Shown here piece by piece: positions 1 through 12,197 of a DNA stretch of 64,000 nucleotides. Source of the stretch: Xylogone sp. PMI_703 (lineage: Eukaryota > Ascomycota > Leotiomycetes); assembly GCA_021399445.1 (NCBI GenBank), contig JAJTUQ010000004.1:3844001-3908000 (forward strand), written 5' to 3'. The number at the start of each line of letters is the position of its first letter. The first letter of the stretch is position 1. Made by a program: the position numbers and the translations under genes. Under the pieces are notes generated by a model, which was not told the DNA's origin, did no database searches, and saw only the letters and a list, made by a program, of their open reading frames with translations.

Positions 1-2353
1 GCCTACCCCAGCAGAACCACCTGCAATGCCACATCTCAACTCTCAACAACCTCCTTATGCTCAACCAACTGCGAACCTTAACGGTCGGATTCCAAGTCTG
101 CCAATAGATCCTCGAGCACTAATGGACAGGGTTCAGAAACTCCTCCTAGAATTACAACGTGCCGCGGACGACACTCCTGAACAACACTACATGGACCTAC
201 CAAGACCTCATCCAGTTCTCGATATTCTTGATGCCCTTTACAGTCTCATTATTCGAACTGCGCAAGGTCCAGATGAATTTTCCATCTACACTGCGGATCA
301 GATCTGCGCTGTGCTCTTCAGCGGCGTTGAAAACAGCCTTGTGATCGAAAGTCTTGTCCACGCCCTTGAAAATATATGTCGGATCCCCGGACGCACTGCA
401 AGCCGTGTCGCTATCTTTATTGGATATCAACCAAATGAAGCTCTTTTGAATGTGCCACTAGTAATAGCTTTGATCAAAGCAGAGATGATAGAATGGCAGC
501 GTGTCGATTCTGCCATCTCGAAGGCAATAATTCAGCAAAAGGAAGGGTCCCTGGAATTCCTTACCTCCTTGATCGATAAGGTGCTTTTGAATGACCGCCC
601 GTTTGCGTTGTATACGGATTTTGCGAGAAGTTTTGAGGTTGCCTGGCAGTGGATCACTGAAAATCCCTCGATAGAGGCCGGTCAGACTTTGAAGGAGAAG
701 CTCAAGAGTTCAGGCATTCCGCAAGCACTCAGCAGTAATAATGACGGCCGGGTTTCAGCTCGGCAAGACCAGATGGAGTATGTTTTCGAAGAGTGGATTC
801 ACTTATGCAACAATCCAAACGCAACTGCAAAGAGCATCTACAGTTTCATATCTCAGTTGTATAATAAACAAATCATCAATAATCGCGATGATTTGTGCGT
901 GTTCTTACGTCTCTGCATCGACTCTTCGGTTGATCGTTTCGAACAGCACTTACAAACCCATGGCAATATTAATGACGCCTACATCCCAACCGATTCCCTT
1001 GCAAAGTTGGTTGTTATGCTTGTCAAGGGCTTGAACCGCGAAGGCGAGGTTAAAGGGGACAAGGCGGCCTATTTGAAGTCAATCCTCTCTCTTGTTGTGC
1101 TGGTGCTTAACCACCACCATTTAGTTAGAGGAGAGCACTTCAATCAGCGAGTTTTCTCACGATTACTATCCACAATGTTGTGCGAATTTCAGCTCATTGC
1201 TGACGAGCTAACGGACTTAGAGCGTCAACAAATAATTCTTGTTATTGCACGAATATTCTTGGATCTGAGGCCTGCTTACTTCCCCGGCTTCGTGTTTAGC
1301 TGGCTCGGTCTTATTTCGCATCGAGAATTTATGCCTCTGCTTTTACGGCTTCCCGATAACAACGGTTGGGAGCCGTTCTCCAACATAATGGAGAGCCTCA
1401 TGTCCTATGTCGGCGAGCTTCTTAAGCCATTACATATTACCCCAGTCACCAAGGAGATATACAGAGGAGTGGTCAAACTACTTGTAATTTTGCAGCACGA
1501 CTATCCCGAGTTCCTAGCTGGAAACCATTCTAAGCTGTGCGCTAACATTCCGAGTCACTGTATGCAATTGCATAATCTTATTCTCAACGCCAACCCAGCA
1601 ACTTTCTCGAAAATGCCAGACCCTTGGCAGCCAGGTCTCAAGATTGATCGCATAGATGAAATCCGGGAATCTCCTTTAAATATGACCGATGTCGAAGCGC
1701 CGTTGCGACAGGTTGGTCTCATTGAAGTCATTGACCAAGCCTTGCAATCAGGTCCTTCGGAAGATGCCGTAGCGCACATTGCCCATGCAATTCAACGGAA
1801 AAAGAATCACCAGACTGGCTCGGGTTTTGTTCCCGTCAACGTAGATTTGAGGCTTATCGATTCAATCGTTATCTATGTTGGAGTGCATTCGGTCTCACGA
1901 GCTACTCAGAAAGGGGGCCCAGCATATACATCAGGTTCTCCAGATTCCGCTCTCCTTTCTATGCTTGTCCATGAATTACACCCAGAAGCCCGATACCACT
2001 TCTTGAGCAGTCTCGTAAATCAGCTGAGATTCCCCAATGCACACACTCACTATTTCAGTCAAGCGCTTCTAGAAGTTTTTGGTCACGATCAGAACGACCA
2101 AGAAGAGTCAGATATTCGCCAGCAGATAACCCGAATCTTACTGGAAAGACTCATCGGCCACTGGCCACATCCTTGGGGCCTGATTGTTACCATCCTTGAG
2201 CTAATCAAGAATGAGAAGTACATGTTCTTTGACCTCCCATTCATCAAATCTGCACCAGAGGTAAGATTGATTACCCAAATTCTAGGGTCAAATAATAACG
2301 CGTGTCAATAGGTTGGTCAGAGGTTCGCTGCTCTCGTGCAACGTCCCTTATAA
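1..2353 (+). CDS. NOT1: CCR4-NOT complex scaffold subunit NOT1, C-terminal part (5' truncated by the window)
   Basis: This is the C-terminal part of NOT1, the large scaffold of the CCR4-NOT deadenylase and transcription complex in cytoplasm and nucleus. The frame is open from base 2, so the gene starts upstream of the window and the Met at 26 is internal. Exons are <2..2260 and 2312..2353. The 51-bp intron has a GTAAGA donor and an AATAG acceptor, and the junction restores the ending EVGQRFAALVQRPL. The protein is alpha-helical throughout, as expected of the HEAT-repeat scaffold. The last roughly 350 residues carry the NOT1 C-terminal (superfamily-homology) region that binds NOT2/NOT3, including the stretches WQWITENPS, LVLNHHHLVRGEHFNQRVFS, RYHFLSSLVNQLRFPN and LLERLIGHWPHPWGL. 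It is convergent with the next gene. Without the splice the protein would end in 16 unrelated residues. Confidence 0.95.
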
Positions 2354-2978
2354 ATCCGCACAGTTATATAAGCTCCAAGTATCATCAACTCCTTGGATCA
2401 TTCTCGAACTAAACCATCAGCCTATCACCCGTTCCTGCGCGAAACAGCCCTTCGGGGCCACAACCAGATCCATTTCTTATTGTTATATATTATAATCGGA
2501 TCAAGTCCGTCTTTTTCTATGGGCATATCGGGGAATTGTTTTTCTCTGCATAGCGAGCGAGGGGAATGGGTGCTTTTCTTGATATTTGCTTGATTTCTCT
2601 CGGCAGGATCGGTGATGAAAGGACTCTTTATTTAATGCATTCCAAATGATAATGTTGTTATATGTTGGACCGTTATGCACACAATCGGGTATGGTTGCAA
2701 TAGCGGTATGGGGGTTTCGGGAAGAAAATAGTTACGGCGTGGAACGGTTTGCTTTACAGGATGGAACAGGGAGCAGGTATTGCTCAAGGTCTCACATTGT
2801 ATGTATCATAAAAGTGGAGTTTATTGTCTCAAAACGTTTTACGACCTGGATTCAGTGCTCTCTTATCTAGTGTATTATGTAAATTCGACGTTATGTACTT
2901 CTTTCTATATCCATGATGCTGTTTTTTGGGAGCTTGGCTGCATATAATGCTCAGTTCTTAGACTTGTCGTGATAGTAA
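2354..2978. other. Convergent intergenic region (NOT1 / IMPACT-family gene)
   Basis: This 625-bp AT-rich interval holds the 3' untranslated regions of two convergent genes. The short open frames in it have no recognisable protein character. I see no repeat or RNA gene. Confidence 0.7.
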
Positions 2979-4587
2979 TCATCCTTTTCTACGTAGATCA
3001 AGGATATCCTTGAGTCGAACTTCTCCCTTTCCTCCCCAACCTGCGACCCCGCTTTCAACATCCGGTCTTACTTGAACATACCAACCCCAGGCTCTTCTAT
3101 CCAGTTCATCGCGACCAATATGTTCAACCCAGGATTCAAATAGCATATCAAGAGCGCCCAGTAGCAATCCAAGATTTCCTTCCTTTTCTTTTTCCAGAGC
3201 TGCCCCAGATTTCTTCTTTTTTGAACCCTCATCAGAAGGGGGTGATGCAAATGCTTTCAAAATGTATGATCTTGCGCCCTCGGGTTTGTGTATTGGCATG
3301 CCAGCAGCTGTCCCACCAGTGACAGGAGCATTGGTGCTACGCATTCCTTCAAGATCCAGACCCCATAAGGCTTCCTGGCCGACAATACCAGTAACACGAA
3401 GCCGCTGTGATAAAGCATCACGAGCAACTTGACTCATAAGCTTCCATCGATCAGTGCCAAGCATTATCCCACCGTACCACCGGGTTACAACTAGCAGAAT
3501 GCCAGTTGTACCATTAGATCTTAGAAGCTCTAGTAGATGAGAGCCGCCACCTTTTTCACCATCATCATCACATTCCTCTATGATTCTACCCTGGCTCCCT
3601 TGGACCCTCCAGGCGGTGATATTGTGGCTTGCCTCTTGAAGGTCTTTATTTTCTGCTAACAGCTTCTGTACAGACGCCCTTGCTTCTGAAGAAGAGGACA
3701 CCGCAATAGATCGAGCAACAAATGTTGACTGTTTCAAGGTAACGCTTGCTGAGATAGTCCATCCAGTGATAGCAAGTTTTTGTTCATGGTCCGATGCCTG
3801 CGGTACACTCTGGCCTGATGAGGTGGCTTGGTCCCCTTCTTGCAAGTCTTTCTTCTCGTTTCCTTCCTTCTCAGATTCCAGTTCGTCCTTCATCCAATGA
3901 TACCCGCTTCTCTTGAGAATATGGACTTCGCGCCCCAATATCCTAACCTTTGGCTGTCCCGCTCCCCAACCTTCTGATTCAGCACTTGCACCCTTCTCCA
4001 GTCCGAGGCTAACAGCCTTACTTCTTGAATTAGCACTTACAACAGCCTGGGCCAGACTAAGTCTACTACTCAAAGGCTGCTCAGGCATTGTGAATTTAAG
4101 AAGTTCGACTGCAAAAGCAAGAACCAGTGGGGCACGGTTAGTATATATAACCGTCTTAGATATAGGTTCCTCATCCTTGGATGGCTGTGGAAGAGCAAGC
4201 GATGCTTCAAGAGCTTCTGGCGATTGTGGCTCATCAGGAAGCTCATAAGCTGATTTCATCCGTTTTGCAGGTGAAGAGAGCGCAGTTGCTGCATTCCGTT
4301 TCTTGTCCGGATCTTTTATACTAGCCTTACATGCGGTTTGTAAACTTTTGGCTGCTTTCTCATCCGCAATTGCTTTCTGTACGGTTTTAATATCCGCGGA
4401 TGCTATCTCTGTAACACTTCGCACGCTTTATCAGCTACGTCGCAAATGTGCAACATGTTTAGGAATACCTTCGCAAGCCAGCGGCTTGGAGGGCTTTCAC
4501 ACGGCCCATAGCAGCAAGCATTGGTACCTTATTACGACCTGTAGTAAGGATGCGAAGAAGATCTTGGAGATCCTTTTGTGAAGCCAT
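2979..4587 (-). CDS. IMPACT/UPF0029-domain protein with N-terminal helix-hairpin-helix-like region
   Basis: Exons on the minus strand are 4587..4469 and 4416..2979, giving 518 aa. The start ATG (4587-4585) opens with MASQKDLQDLLRILTTGRNK. The donor is GTATTC and the acceptor GCGAAG; a second acceptor 9 nt upstream would add three residues, but the chosen one gives the smoother join AAGLRSVTEIASADIK. Residues about 1-75 resemble a helix-hairpin-helix fold. The central-to-C-terminal part is an IMPACT (UPF0029) domain, recognised by FVARSIAV, ITAWRV, an acidic ECDDDGEKGGG run and the signature TRWYGGIMLGTDRW. Yeast Yih1 and mammalian IMPACT regulate Gcn2 through Gcn1, but they carry an N-terminal RWD domain that is not visible here. 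A role in amino-acid-starvation signalling is therefore only possible. Low-complexity linkers rich in S, E and K separate the regions. Confidence 0.85.
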
Positions 4588-4845
4588 TATTCGCTCATTT
4601 AATGAATGGCAAACTTCAAGTGATGGTAGTGTCTTGGGACAGAGTTACCTAGGTTGTCGCGTCGCAGAGGGGCATTTCACCAGGGTTGGCGCGTGGTCAG
4701 GTGACGTGATTATAGTGATTCCTTCCCCTTCTGTTGACCTTAAGTAGTGACATAACTGCAGAGGAATCTATAAATAAGAACTATTTGATAATAATACATT
4801 GCCAGTGATTATTCTATGTCGTAATCATAGCATCTATATCTAACG

Positions 4846-6764
4846 TCAAATTTTATCGAACCATATCAAATCTCCTTCCATCTCCGGTTCGAATGCAATT
4901 CCAAGCGCTATCGGCTTTCCTGCCTCTCCTAACTTGAATTCGGCAGGAGTTGCCTGTTTGAAAATGCCCCCCTTCCCATGAATCAAGTCGATATAGGTTA
5001 TGAAGTAATCGCCCGATACATGTGTGAAATCGAGAGCAATCTGGAATGCCGAATTCTCCCTATCGGCGTGGAGCGCTCCATCCTTCAAATAGAGCTTGAT
5101 ATCTCTGTAGGCTGGGTGGTAGTAGGTCCCGGCGTAATCAGAAATGGAACCAGTAAGTGGGAGTGGAGGATTAGGGGTGTCGGGGTAGTATAATGCTGGG
5201 GCATTTTCATATTCTTTCTTCTGGTCTTCGTAGCTGTCCCAGTTCCTGTAGGGTGTCAATATCCAATCTATACCTCCAGGACTAGTGAATCAAGGAATGA
5301 ATGCTCATAAAATAAACTTACTTCTTGTTCCAGTCGAACCTTTTCTCTTTGGATATGCCAAGCCTGTCATCTATGAGGTGGAAGAGTAATTGCTCTTCAG
5401 CAGAATTGGAAGTTCCAGCAGTATTCGCAAATGCCACCAGACCATATTTCAATGAGGGGAAGAAGATAACCATAGCTCCGTATGCATCCGTGCCTCCGTC
5501 GTGTCGGAAGAATTCATAGCCCTGGTATACACCGGTATCCCAGCCGAGGGCATATGTCAATTGTTTAATCCAAGGAGATGGTTCTAAAGAGGACGAAATA
5601 AAAGACCGAGAGGTCTTCAAAGATGTATAGCCCTGTTTTGAAAGTGGTGGGGAATAATTAAGCCATGCACTAATCCATTTGGTGTAGTCAATGACATTTG
5701 AAATTACGCTTCCAGCACCACTGATGCCATGCAATTCCAGATACCGAACGGGTATATATTTTCCTTCATCAAAGGTATACCCCCGGGCTAGAAACTCCGG
5801 TGCATCTTGTGCATCTGGGAGTGTGAAATACTATCACATGTATTAGCAGATACGTTCTTCCATTTGATAAAGTCTATCGAGTATATCATGGAGGATTGAT
5901 CCATGATATCAAATAGACATATGTAAGTGTAGACGTAAGACTTTAATACTTACAGTTGAATGCATACTCAGAGGTTTCCAAATCCTATCTCTCAATTCAT
6001 CACCCAGGAATCTCCCAACGAGAGTTTCAATGAGATGAGACATGGCGACAAACATCATATTGCAATACTGGAATCTCGTTCTGGGTTCAGCAGTCATAGG
6101 AAGATATCTTAACGCTCGAGTAACATCCTTAGCTGTTGCTCGATGGCCATCATAGTAACCTCCATAACTAACGTCATGCCTTGGCATGCCAGTCCGGTGA
6201 CTGAGAGCATCCTCGATGGTTATATGAGCTGTTGCCCACTCGTCCTCGAGGACGAAATCATCCCTAATCAGATGGGAAACTGGGGTATTCCACTGTACCT
6301 CAGGGTAATTGTCATTGTCATCGACCAATAATGACATGCATGCTGCTGTGAAGGCCTTGGTGGTACTTCCGGCATAGAAAAGAGTCGAGGCGGTGACCGG
6401 AGTTGACGGAAATTCAGCTATTCCAAACCCCTAAGACGCACACGAGCTTTAGACAGTATATTTTGAAATCTTTAGGAAAATAAATAGGACCACGTGAAAG
6501 TACTAGCCGGAATAGCTAGCCTTTGTAATTACCAACCTCTGTCCATATGTTGTCACCATCAACCACTCCAATTGATAAGCCTGGTACATGCCAGAGTTCG
6601 AGTGTCTCATTAACTAATTTCGCAAAGTCATAATCAAATGGACTCGAGTTTGAGTCTTTTAGCAGGGCTTGTTCTGAGGCATAACAGAAAGGGAAGGCGA
6701 GAAATGATAAACAAAACGAGATTAGTGCTAGAGCCGTCATAGCTAACAGAGTAACATGACACAA
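4846..6764 (-). CDS. Secretory-pathway serine beta-lactamase-like hydrolase/esterase
   Basis: This has four exons on the minus strand: 6764..6537, 6430..5954, 5830..5322 and 5281..4846, for 549 aa. Residues 1-30 form a hydrophobic signal sequence (CHVTLLAMTALALISFCLSF) ending in CYASEQA. The penicillin-binding-protein/class C fold is shown by the SxxK motif in FYAGSTTKAF (nucleophile Ser and general-base Lys), the YxN motif in QYCNMMF and the third motif in RHDGGTDAYGA. A C-terminal lipocalin-like part (about the last 130 residues, SDYAGTYYHPAYRDIKLYLK) matches the domain that follows the hydrolase in many fungal members. The substrate is unknown; relatives hydrolyse esters, amides or D-amino peptides, and resistance to beta-lactams should not be assumed. 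The first donor is GTTGGT, a weak match to consensus, but it is the only phase-compatible site and gives the expected GFGIAEFP. It is transcribed in tandem with the IMPACT gene across 258 bp. Confidence 0.9.
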
Positions 6765-7366
6765 CCTATGCTACCCTAGCTATCGCATAATTATCATTCA
6801 AATATTTAGAACTTCACAACATAAATATTCAAGAATGCAATAAATATGTATTATAAAGGACATGCCGTGGTGTTCCGTTAAGAAGTTACGAACAATGTTG
6901 CGTAAGCGCAGGGATTACAACAGCAGCTGACTAGCATTCAGACCTGCCTGAAATAGGCGCTTGTGCAACGAGGCGTTACTTAGGATAAAAGTCCTATTTG
7001 AGAATTGAGACACATTCAGGACAATATGAAGAGTTTCTTAATACTGATATGCATCTGTAGACAAATGTATCTAGACGTGAATCAGGGTACTTGTTTTCTA
7101 CGAAGGCTGAAAGATATGATACATGTGATGAGTGAGCAGCTACCACACACACAAAACCATGTATGGAGTCCTCCTCCACACCGAACCGTTAAAAGCCTCG
7201 AGTTTCTGTAGCACTCTCTCTTTTCCTCGCTAACAACACACCAGACAGTAATAAAGTCTCGCTCCAACGCCGTGAGGAATCATACCTCCTAACCTGAAAG
7301 ACATCCATCCGTACCAGATCATCCCATAGTTGCCTCTCTTTTGAATTCCATATCCTGGTCCCCCAT
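6765..7366. other. Intergenic region between tandem minus-strand genes
   Basis: This 602-bp region contains the upstream DNA of the beta-lactamase-like gene and the 3' region of the DUF7918-like gene. The small open frames here have no coding character. I recognise no RNA gene or mobile element. Confidence 0.6.
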
Positions 7367-9188
7367 CTATAACTCCTCCTCTTCTTTATTTGGAGTAGCC
7401 GTAGTTGTGGCTGTGACTGTGGCTTTTCGGGCTTGGTCAGCTTCTGCTTTGGCAAGAATGTCACCTAATCCACTGCCGAATCCCATGCCCATACGCTTTT
7501 GCAACGTCTCATTATCGAGATCCTGAACACTGCCTCTGTGTTTTTTAAGCGGGCTGCCAACAACGCTGTCATCTAGTAGCGATACTCCACCAAAGACGCT
7601 ATTAGGCAGAGTAGAATGAGGAGCGGTTGCCTCTGCTTCCGGTGGGGACTCTACTCCTGGTGTAGATCCAACAGAAACAGACTGGCGAGAATTAGTGGCA
7701 CTAAGTGGCTCTGCTGAATGCTGACGCTTGAGCTGTTATTGTTTGTCAGTGATAATTGAAATAAAGTCTAATGTAGTATGCCCTTACCTTAATCCGTCCA
7801 ACTCCATCAGCGAGCTCTCCCTGGAATCTTGCATCCTCAGGACTCAGCAATGTCTTAACCTCTTTGTCATCTACATCCTCCATCTTATTCTCCATTTCAC
7901 CATCATCGTCATCATCACTGTCTTCATCCATTCCCTTGCTAGCACTTCCATTGAGCTTCTTCTTTTTGTTCTTCGATCCGTTTGAGGATCCAGGATCTCT
8001 AAAAGTGGAAAATCCAACCGTTCCTGTTGGTTTAAGGGGGCCTAGATTTCCAAAGTCCACCTGAGTGGATCGTCTCTTGGTATTTGCAGATTTCGGTTGT
8101 TTGGATGATGGTAAAATGCCCATCTTTTGTAATTGGCGCTCGCCTCGGTAAAAGAAAGTGAACACGGCAAATGGCTTGTCTGGTCCATCAATTCCAGTAA
8201 CAGTCTGCGTGCTGATTGACTTCGGGTCTAGAGTCTTGGGTTTTGCAAAGCTTGTTGTATGATCAATGTCTGCCCCGCCATCCCCTCCTTCCTTAGAAGA
8301 CTCCTCGTCATCATCGTGAGCGTCGAATTGCGGGGAATACTCTCCTCTTTTGATCTCACCAGATGCCAGCACACGGAACATAGCTACTTTTATCTGTCCA
8401 GCAGCCTCGGGAGGTTCATCATCGTCTGAATCGGAGCTCAATTCGTCGGACTCTGACAGCTTCTCAATATGTGTGGAATCATCACCGTATCTCATAATTT
8501 CTCCTTCCCGATTCTTTCGTGGAGTAGTAGCGTCTCCAAGTTCTTCATCGCTACCAGCCGCAGCGGCTTCCCTTCTCCGTCGGCGTCGCTTCTCAAACTT
8601 CTGGCGTCTTTTCTCAATCTTAGCTGCTGCATCCTTTCCTTCTAGATCGAGTCCGTTTAACCAGCGTTCCAATCCAACCTCACGGAACAAAAACTCTCGT
8701 TCTGCAAGGCCACCACCCTCGGAATCTGGCACTTGTACCCAGCGCGAATTTACCCAAGTCTCTTCACCTGGTCGTAGCAATGTAGCAACCTCCTCCTTTG
8801 CTCTACCATCGAAATAAATGTACGCAGCTATGGTCTCGTTTTCTGACTTTGTAATCGGTATATACGGACTAACAGAGCCGGTATATGAACCTCGGGGGCC
8901 AGTTGTACCAGGTAGACTGGCAACGATCTGGGGCTGCGGATACGGGTCTTCAGACGTGGGCTTAGGTGTGGAGTAGGGAACAGGTAGACCTGGAGTAAGA
9001 AGCGTAATGGAGATAGCGAATTTGGAAGGCTCTGGCTTGTCTAAAGGTGAATCTAGCGGCACTTTCTGCTTGGGCACGGGAATATAAGCGTTGACACGAG
9101 ACACTCTGGATTGCTTCTGGATCGAGTATTCAGGTAGAGGTGCGCCTTCAGCATGCACACTGACCGCAATGCCTTTGAAGCACGGCAT
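7367..9188 (-). CDS. DUF7918-like fungal protein of unknown function
   Basis: Two exons (9188..7788 and 7732..7367) give 588 aa. The intron has a GTAAGG donor and an AACAG acceptor and preserves the frame at GRIK|LKRQHSAEP. The N-terminal half, from PCFKGIAVSVHAEGAPLPEY on, with SRVNAYIPVP and an ETWVNSRWVQVP block, looks like the fungal DUF7918 fold. The rest is highly charged and probably disordered: an Arg/Lys stretch (KIEKRRQKFEKRRRRRRE, a possible nuclear localisation signal), Ser/Asp-rich acidic runs and a basic NGSKNKKKKLNG patch. The composition suggests a nuclear protein, but this is inference. The C-terminal exon contains the compact sequence RMGMGFGSGLGDILAKAEAD. I cannot name a function; the gene model is strong, the family label moderate. 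Confidence 0.8.
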
Positions 9189-10485
9189 CGCTATTCGGCA
9201 GATTGATTATAGAAACTGAAAGCTCCTAGCTATGAGAGAGGAAATAGCTAATATATAAAGAGAGTGCAGTTCGCAGGAAAAGCTCGAGGAAAATGCGCTG
9301 CACTGTTGGATGTTAGATATGCAGAGGAGGCCCGCCTGTGAGAAAGCGGGTAGCGAAGCCAGCTCACGTATGTGGTGGACAGGTTAGCCTTGTCTAGTCC
9401 AACCCGAATATCAGCGGTAAAGCAGACAGCTCCGGCGAACTTGGAGAGTTCACTAATTATTCACTGGAAAGTGATTTTGCTTGAAGTAGAAGATGACGGG
9501 AAAGCTAAGAAGTACACAATTGAGTAGCAAATGCGAAAAGGAAATTTAAAGCGGTGGTGAAGAGAGTTTTGATTTCGACGAAGCCAGCTCACTGGAGATG
9601 CGCTAGAACCTAGCTCTCGTTACCTCACCTAAACGGTACGTACCCATTACTGAATCTCGCACACATAATGATTCACGTCATCTTGATAGCAGGTACTAGT
9701 TAATACTATTCAATTCTTATTTTAAAGAGAAATATCTAGAATACAATGGCGTGTAATTAAATATCTAACTAGACTTCATGCCCAAAATTCCTCCAGCCCA
9801 GCGGAGTTTTGTACAACGCAACTACGACGTGTAACTTGCGTCTCGGGTCACCGATAGGGTGTCTCCGGACTCACTCCTCCGGGTTCTCGACCAGGCGGTG
9901 TGCCCACAAACCTTTTTTTGGGGTGATATTTTTCTGATAACATTATCGAATTAGCTAACAAGTCTTTTTCCGAACAGTTTTTGGGGGGAAAAGGGTATGC
10001 ATTAATTCGATTCAGACTGTTGAGCTTGATAATTGATAAAATCAACATGAACTTTCAGTTGGCTGTTCTTAGATTGAAGTAGGTAGTCATCATGAAGGTG
10101 CCGCTAGTCGAGAGGGGGAGTAGAGAAATAGGCTCACGGTACCTTAAATAGCATACATTCTGAAGAAAATGTAGTATTACTATTTAGCATTAGACTCATA
10201 ATCCAATGCTATACACTGGACGCGACAACTTCAAAGCGTCGTCGACAGCCATGTATTCTCCATCGAGAAAAGGTGAAGAACAAAATTTTGGAGAAAACGA
10301 AAGCCTCGCCAACCCCCCAATTTAAGTTTAACGCTATTGATTAGTCATAACTTACATAACACAACATTTGTAGTGGGCTGTAGGCTCAGCTACCCCACGC
10401 AGGGAGAGAGAAAACAACAAACAATTACAAGCACCACCCTCGATCAAGTGACAAAGGAATCCTTTTCAGGTGCGAGAGAAGCAAG
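9189..10485. other. Divergent intergenic region (DUF7918-like gene / NTF2)
   Basis: This 1.3-kb interval separates two divergent starts and must hold both promoters. It includes a GTACGTAC palindrome near 9636-9643 and long A/T-rich patches. The open frame at 9848-10048 lacks any recognisable feature. I find no RNA gene or repeat family. Confidence 0.55.
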
Positions 10486-11299
10486 ATGGCGAGTATGTAT
10501 CCTTCTTCTCCTTTGCCCTCAAGTGCAGAATACGTCTATTCTAGTTTACCATCACCTGCGCGCAAAAAGAACTTCTGCTAACAGTTTGTGTATAGACTTC
10601 TTAGATGTCGCAAGTGAGTAACACCGCCTTTTCCAGAACATTCCGGTGCGAGAGACTTCTCTCATGAGGTGGTCACATTTTCCGACACCATCATAACGGT
10701 CTTGCGACGATGTATTTCCGGTGGTTTCTGCGGCACAAGCTAACATGATGCTTCTTTGAAGAGCAATTCACCGAATTCTACTACAACCAGTTCGACCAGG
10801 ACAGGAAGCAACTGGCTCCGTTATACGCAAGTGATAAAAAGCACAGATATGGGTTATTGGGTGCTAACCAATCTACAGCGTGACAACTCTATGTTGACTT
10901 TCGAGAGTGCGTCTGTTCAAGGCGTTGCACCTATCGTTGAGAAGCTCTCTGTAAGAATATTATACGTTTTCGACGGGAGCTTGATCTGGTTGCTAATTTT
11001 CAACTATCTGATAGTCCCTTCCATTTGAGAAAGTCAAGCACGCTGTTTCCACTCTCGACGCCCAGCCATCCAGCGAGGGCGGTGGCATTCTTATACTAAT
11101 CACAGGCCAACTATTGGTAAGTTACTGCCCCGTCATGCTCTGGGTGGTATTAAGATCGTCAAAAAGGTACTAACACACATTTGTACAGGTTGACGAGGAG
11201 CAGAGACCGATGAACTACAGCCAAGCTTTCCAGCTACTCCCAGACGGTGCGGGCAGCTACTTTATCTTCAACGATATCTTCAAGTTGGTGTACGGTTAG
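10486..11299 (+). CDS. NTF2: Nuclear transport factor 2 (RanGDP importer)
   Basis: This is a 124-aa protein made from six exons: 10486..10492, 10596..10613, 10762..10826, 10879..10950, 11015..11116 and 11189..11299. It is the single-domain NTF2 fold that carries RanGDP into the nucleus by binding FG nucleoporins and so sustains the Ran gradient. Diagnostic sequences are FTEFYYNQFDQDRKQLAPLY, RDNSMLTFESASVQG, LPFEKVKHAVSTLDAQPS, ILILITGQLLVDEEQ and the ending YFIFNDIFKLVYG; the length matches the family (about 125 aa). Exon 1 codes only MA plus one base, and exon 2 is 18 nt. The third intron (10827-10878) begins GCAAGT rather than GT. No GT site gives the right phase there, and reading through it meets TGA at its 3' edge. 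RCC1, the nuclear partner of the cycle, lies at 60.5 kb. Confidence 0.95.
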
Positions 11300-12197
11300 T
11301 TGGAGTAGGAAGTGTGATTGGGTAGAGTGAGAGGGCGGTTTATATGCACATGCAGATACAGTTTCGATTTTTCGGAAAGAGAGCCATGCAGCGTCATCCT
11401 GATACATTAAATTAAATAAAACTTTCTAAAACACTCTCGAGCTCCTGCTGTGGACAACAAAGAGATGGAAACGTAACGTATATATTGCACGTGATGACAG
11501 GTTGTGAGACTTCTTTGGCATCTTTGAAGTGATTACAGATATCGTGAAAGGGATACCTGTTTGAGTCCTGAGAAAATGATGCCTCAACTGCATATGGGAG
11601 ACGCAAGCACCTCAGCCTTATGATACGCAGCAGGGTGCTGAGCCACGAGTTCGTGACGTGAACCGACGCGCAGCAACGTGGCAGGCAAACAGTAAATCCT
11701 AGGATCAGTAAAATCTCCCAGGTGGCCTACAAGCCACTAGGCAGCCGCATTGAGCTCGACCATCAGGTAATTTGTATGAGTCTGATGTTTGGCGGTTACC
11801 TTGACAGGCGCCCTGAAAGGAGAAGGGGACCTGCACATACCGTAAACTGTAACCGTAACGGTTTCCAACGATGCGAAGTCCCGATCGGGCTAGCGCCGTA
11901 CGAAAGCACGTTGCGGGTCCAACGTAAGGTAAGCTTCGGCGGCGATCTTTGAGACAGATTCGGTACCTTAAGTTATGGACACAATTCACCTGGAGAGGAA
12001 ATAAACAACCGTCTTGCATTGATTTCATCGATCTTACTTGCCTATAAGATAAAAATTCTACGTCGCGTAGTGGGCTGAGAAGCAGGAAGTGCTATTTGGG
12101 CAGGGCCTTTTAGGAGTTGCGACGGAACACCTCAACAACATCAAAACGCATCGAAGAGCAACACAACAGACGATCAACCCATCTATAAACAGCAACC
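11300..12197. other. Intergenic region NTF2-TVP18
   Basis: This 898-bp interval holds the NTF2 3' region and the TVP18 promoter. Small open frames on both strands have no homology I recognise. I note a short GTAACCGTAACGG patch near 11850 but no repeat or RNA gene. Confidence 0.55.

Noticed and set aside
8350..8817. 155-codon Ser-rich open frame antisense to the DUF7918-like gene
   Set aside because: Serine-rich shadow of an acidic/basic coding stretch; no start context or domain.
9848..10048. 66-codon minus-strand frame ending GTPPGREPGGVSPETPYR
   Set aside because: Looked briefly like a transposon remnant because of its GC-rich end, but no terminal repeat or transposase sequence was found.
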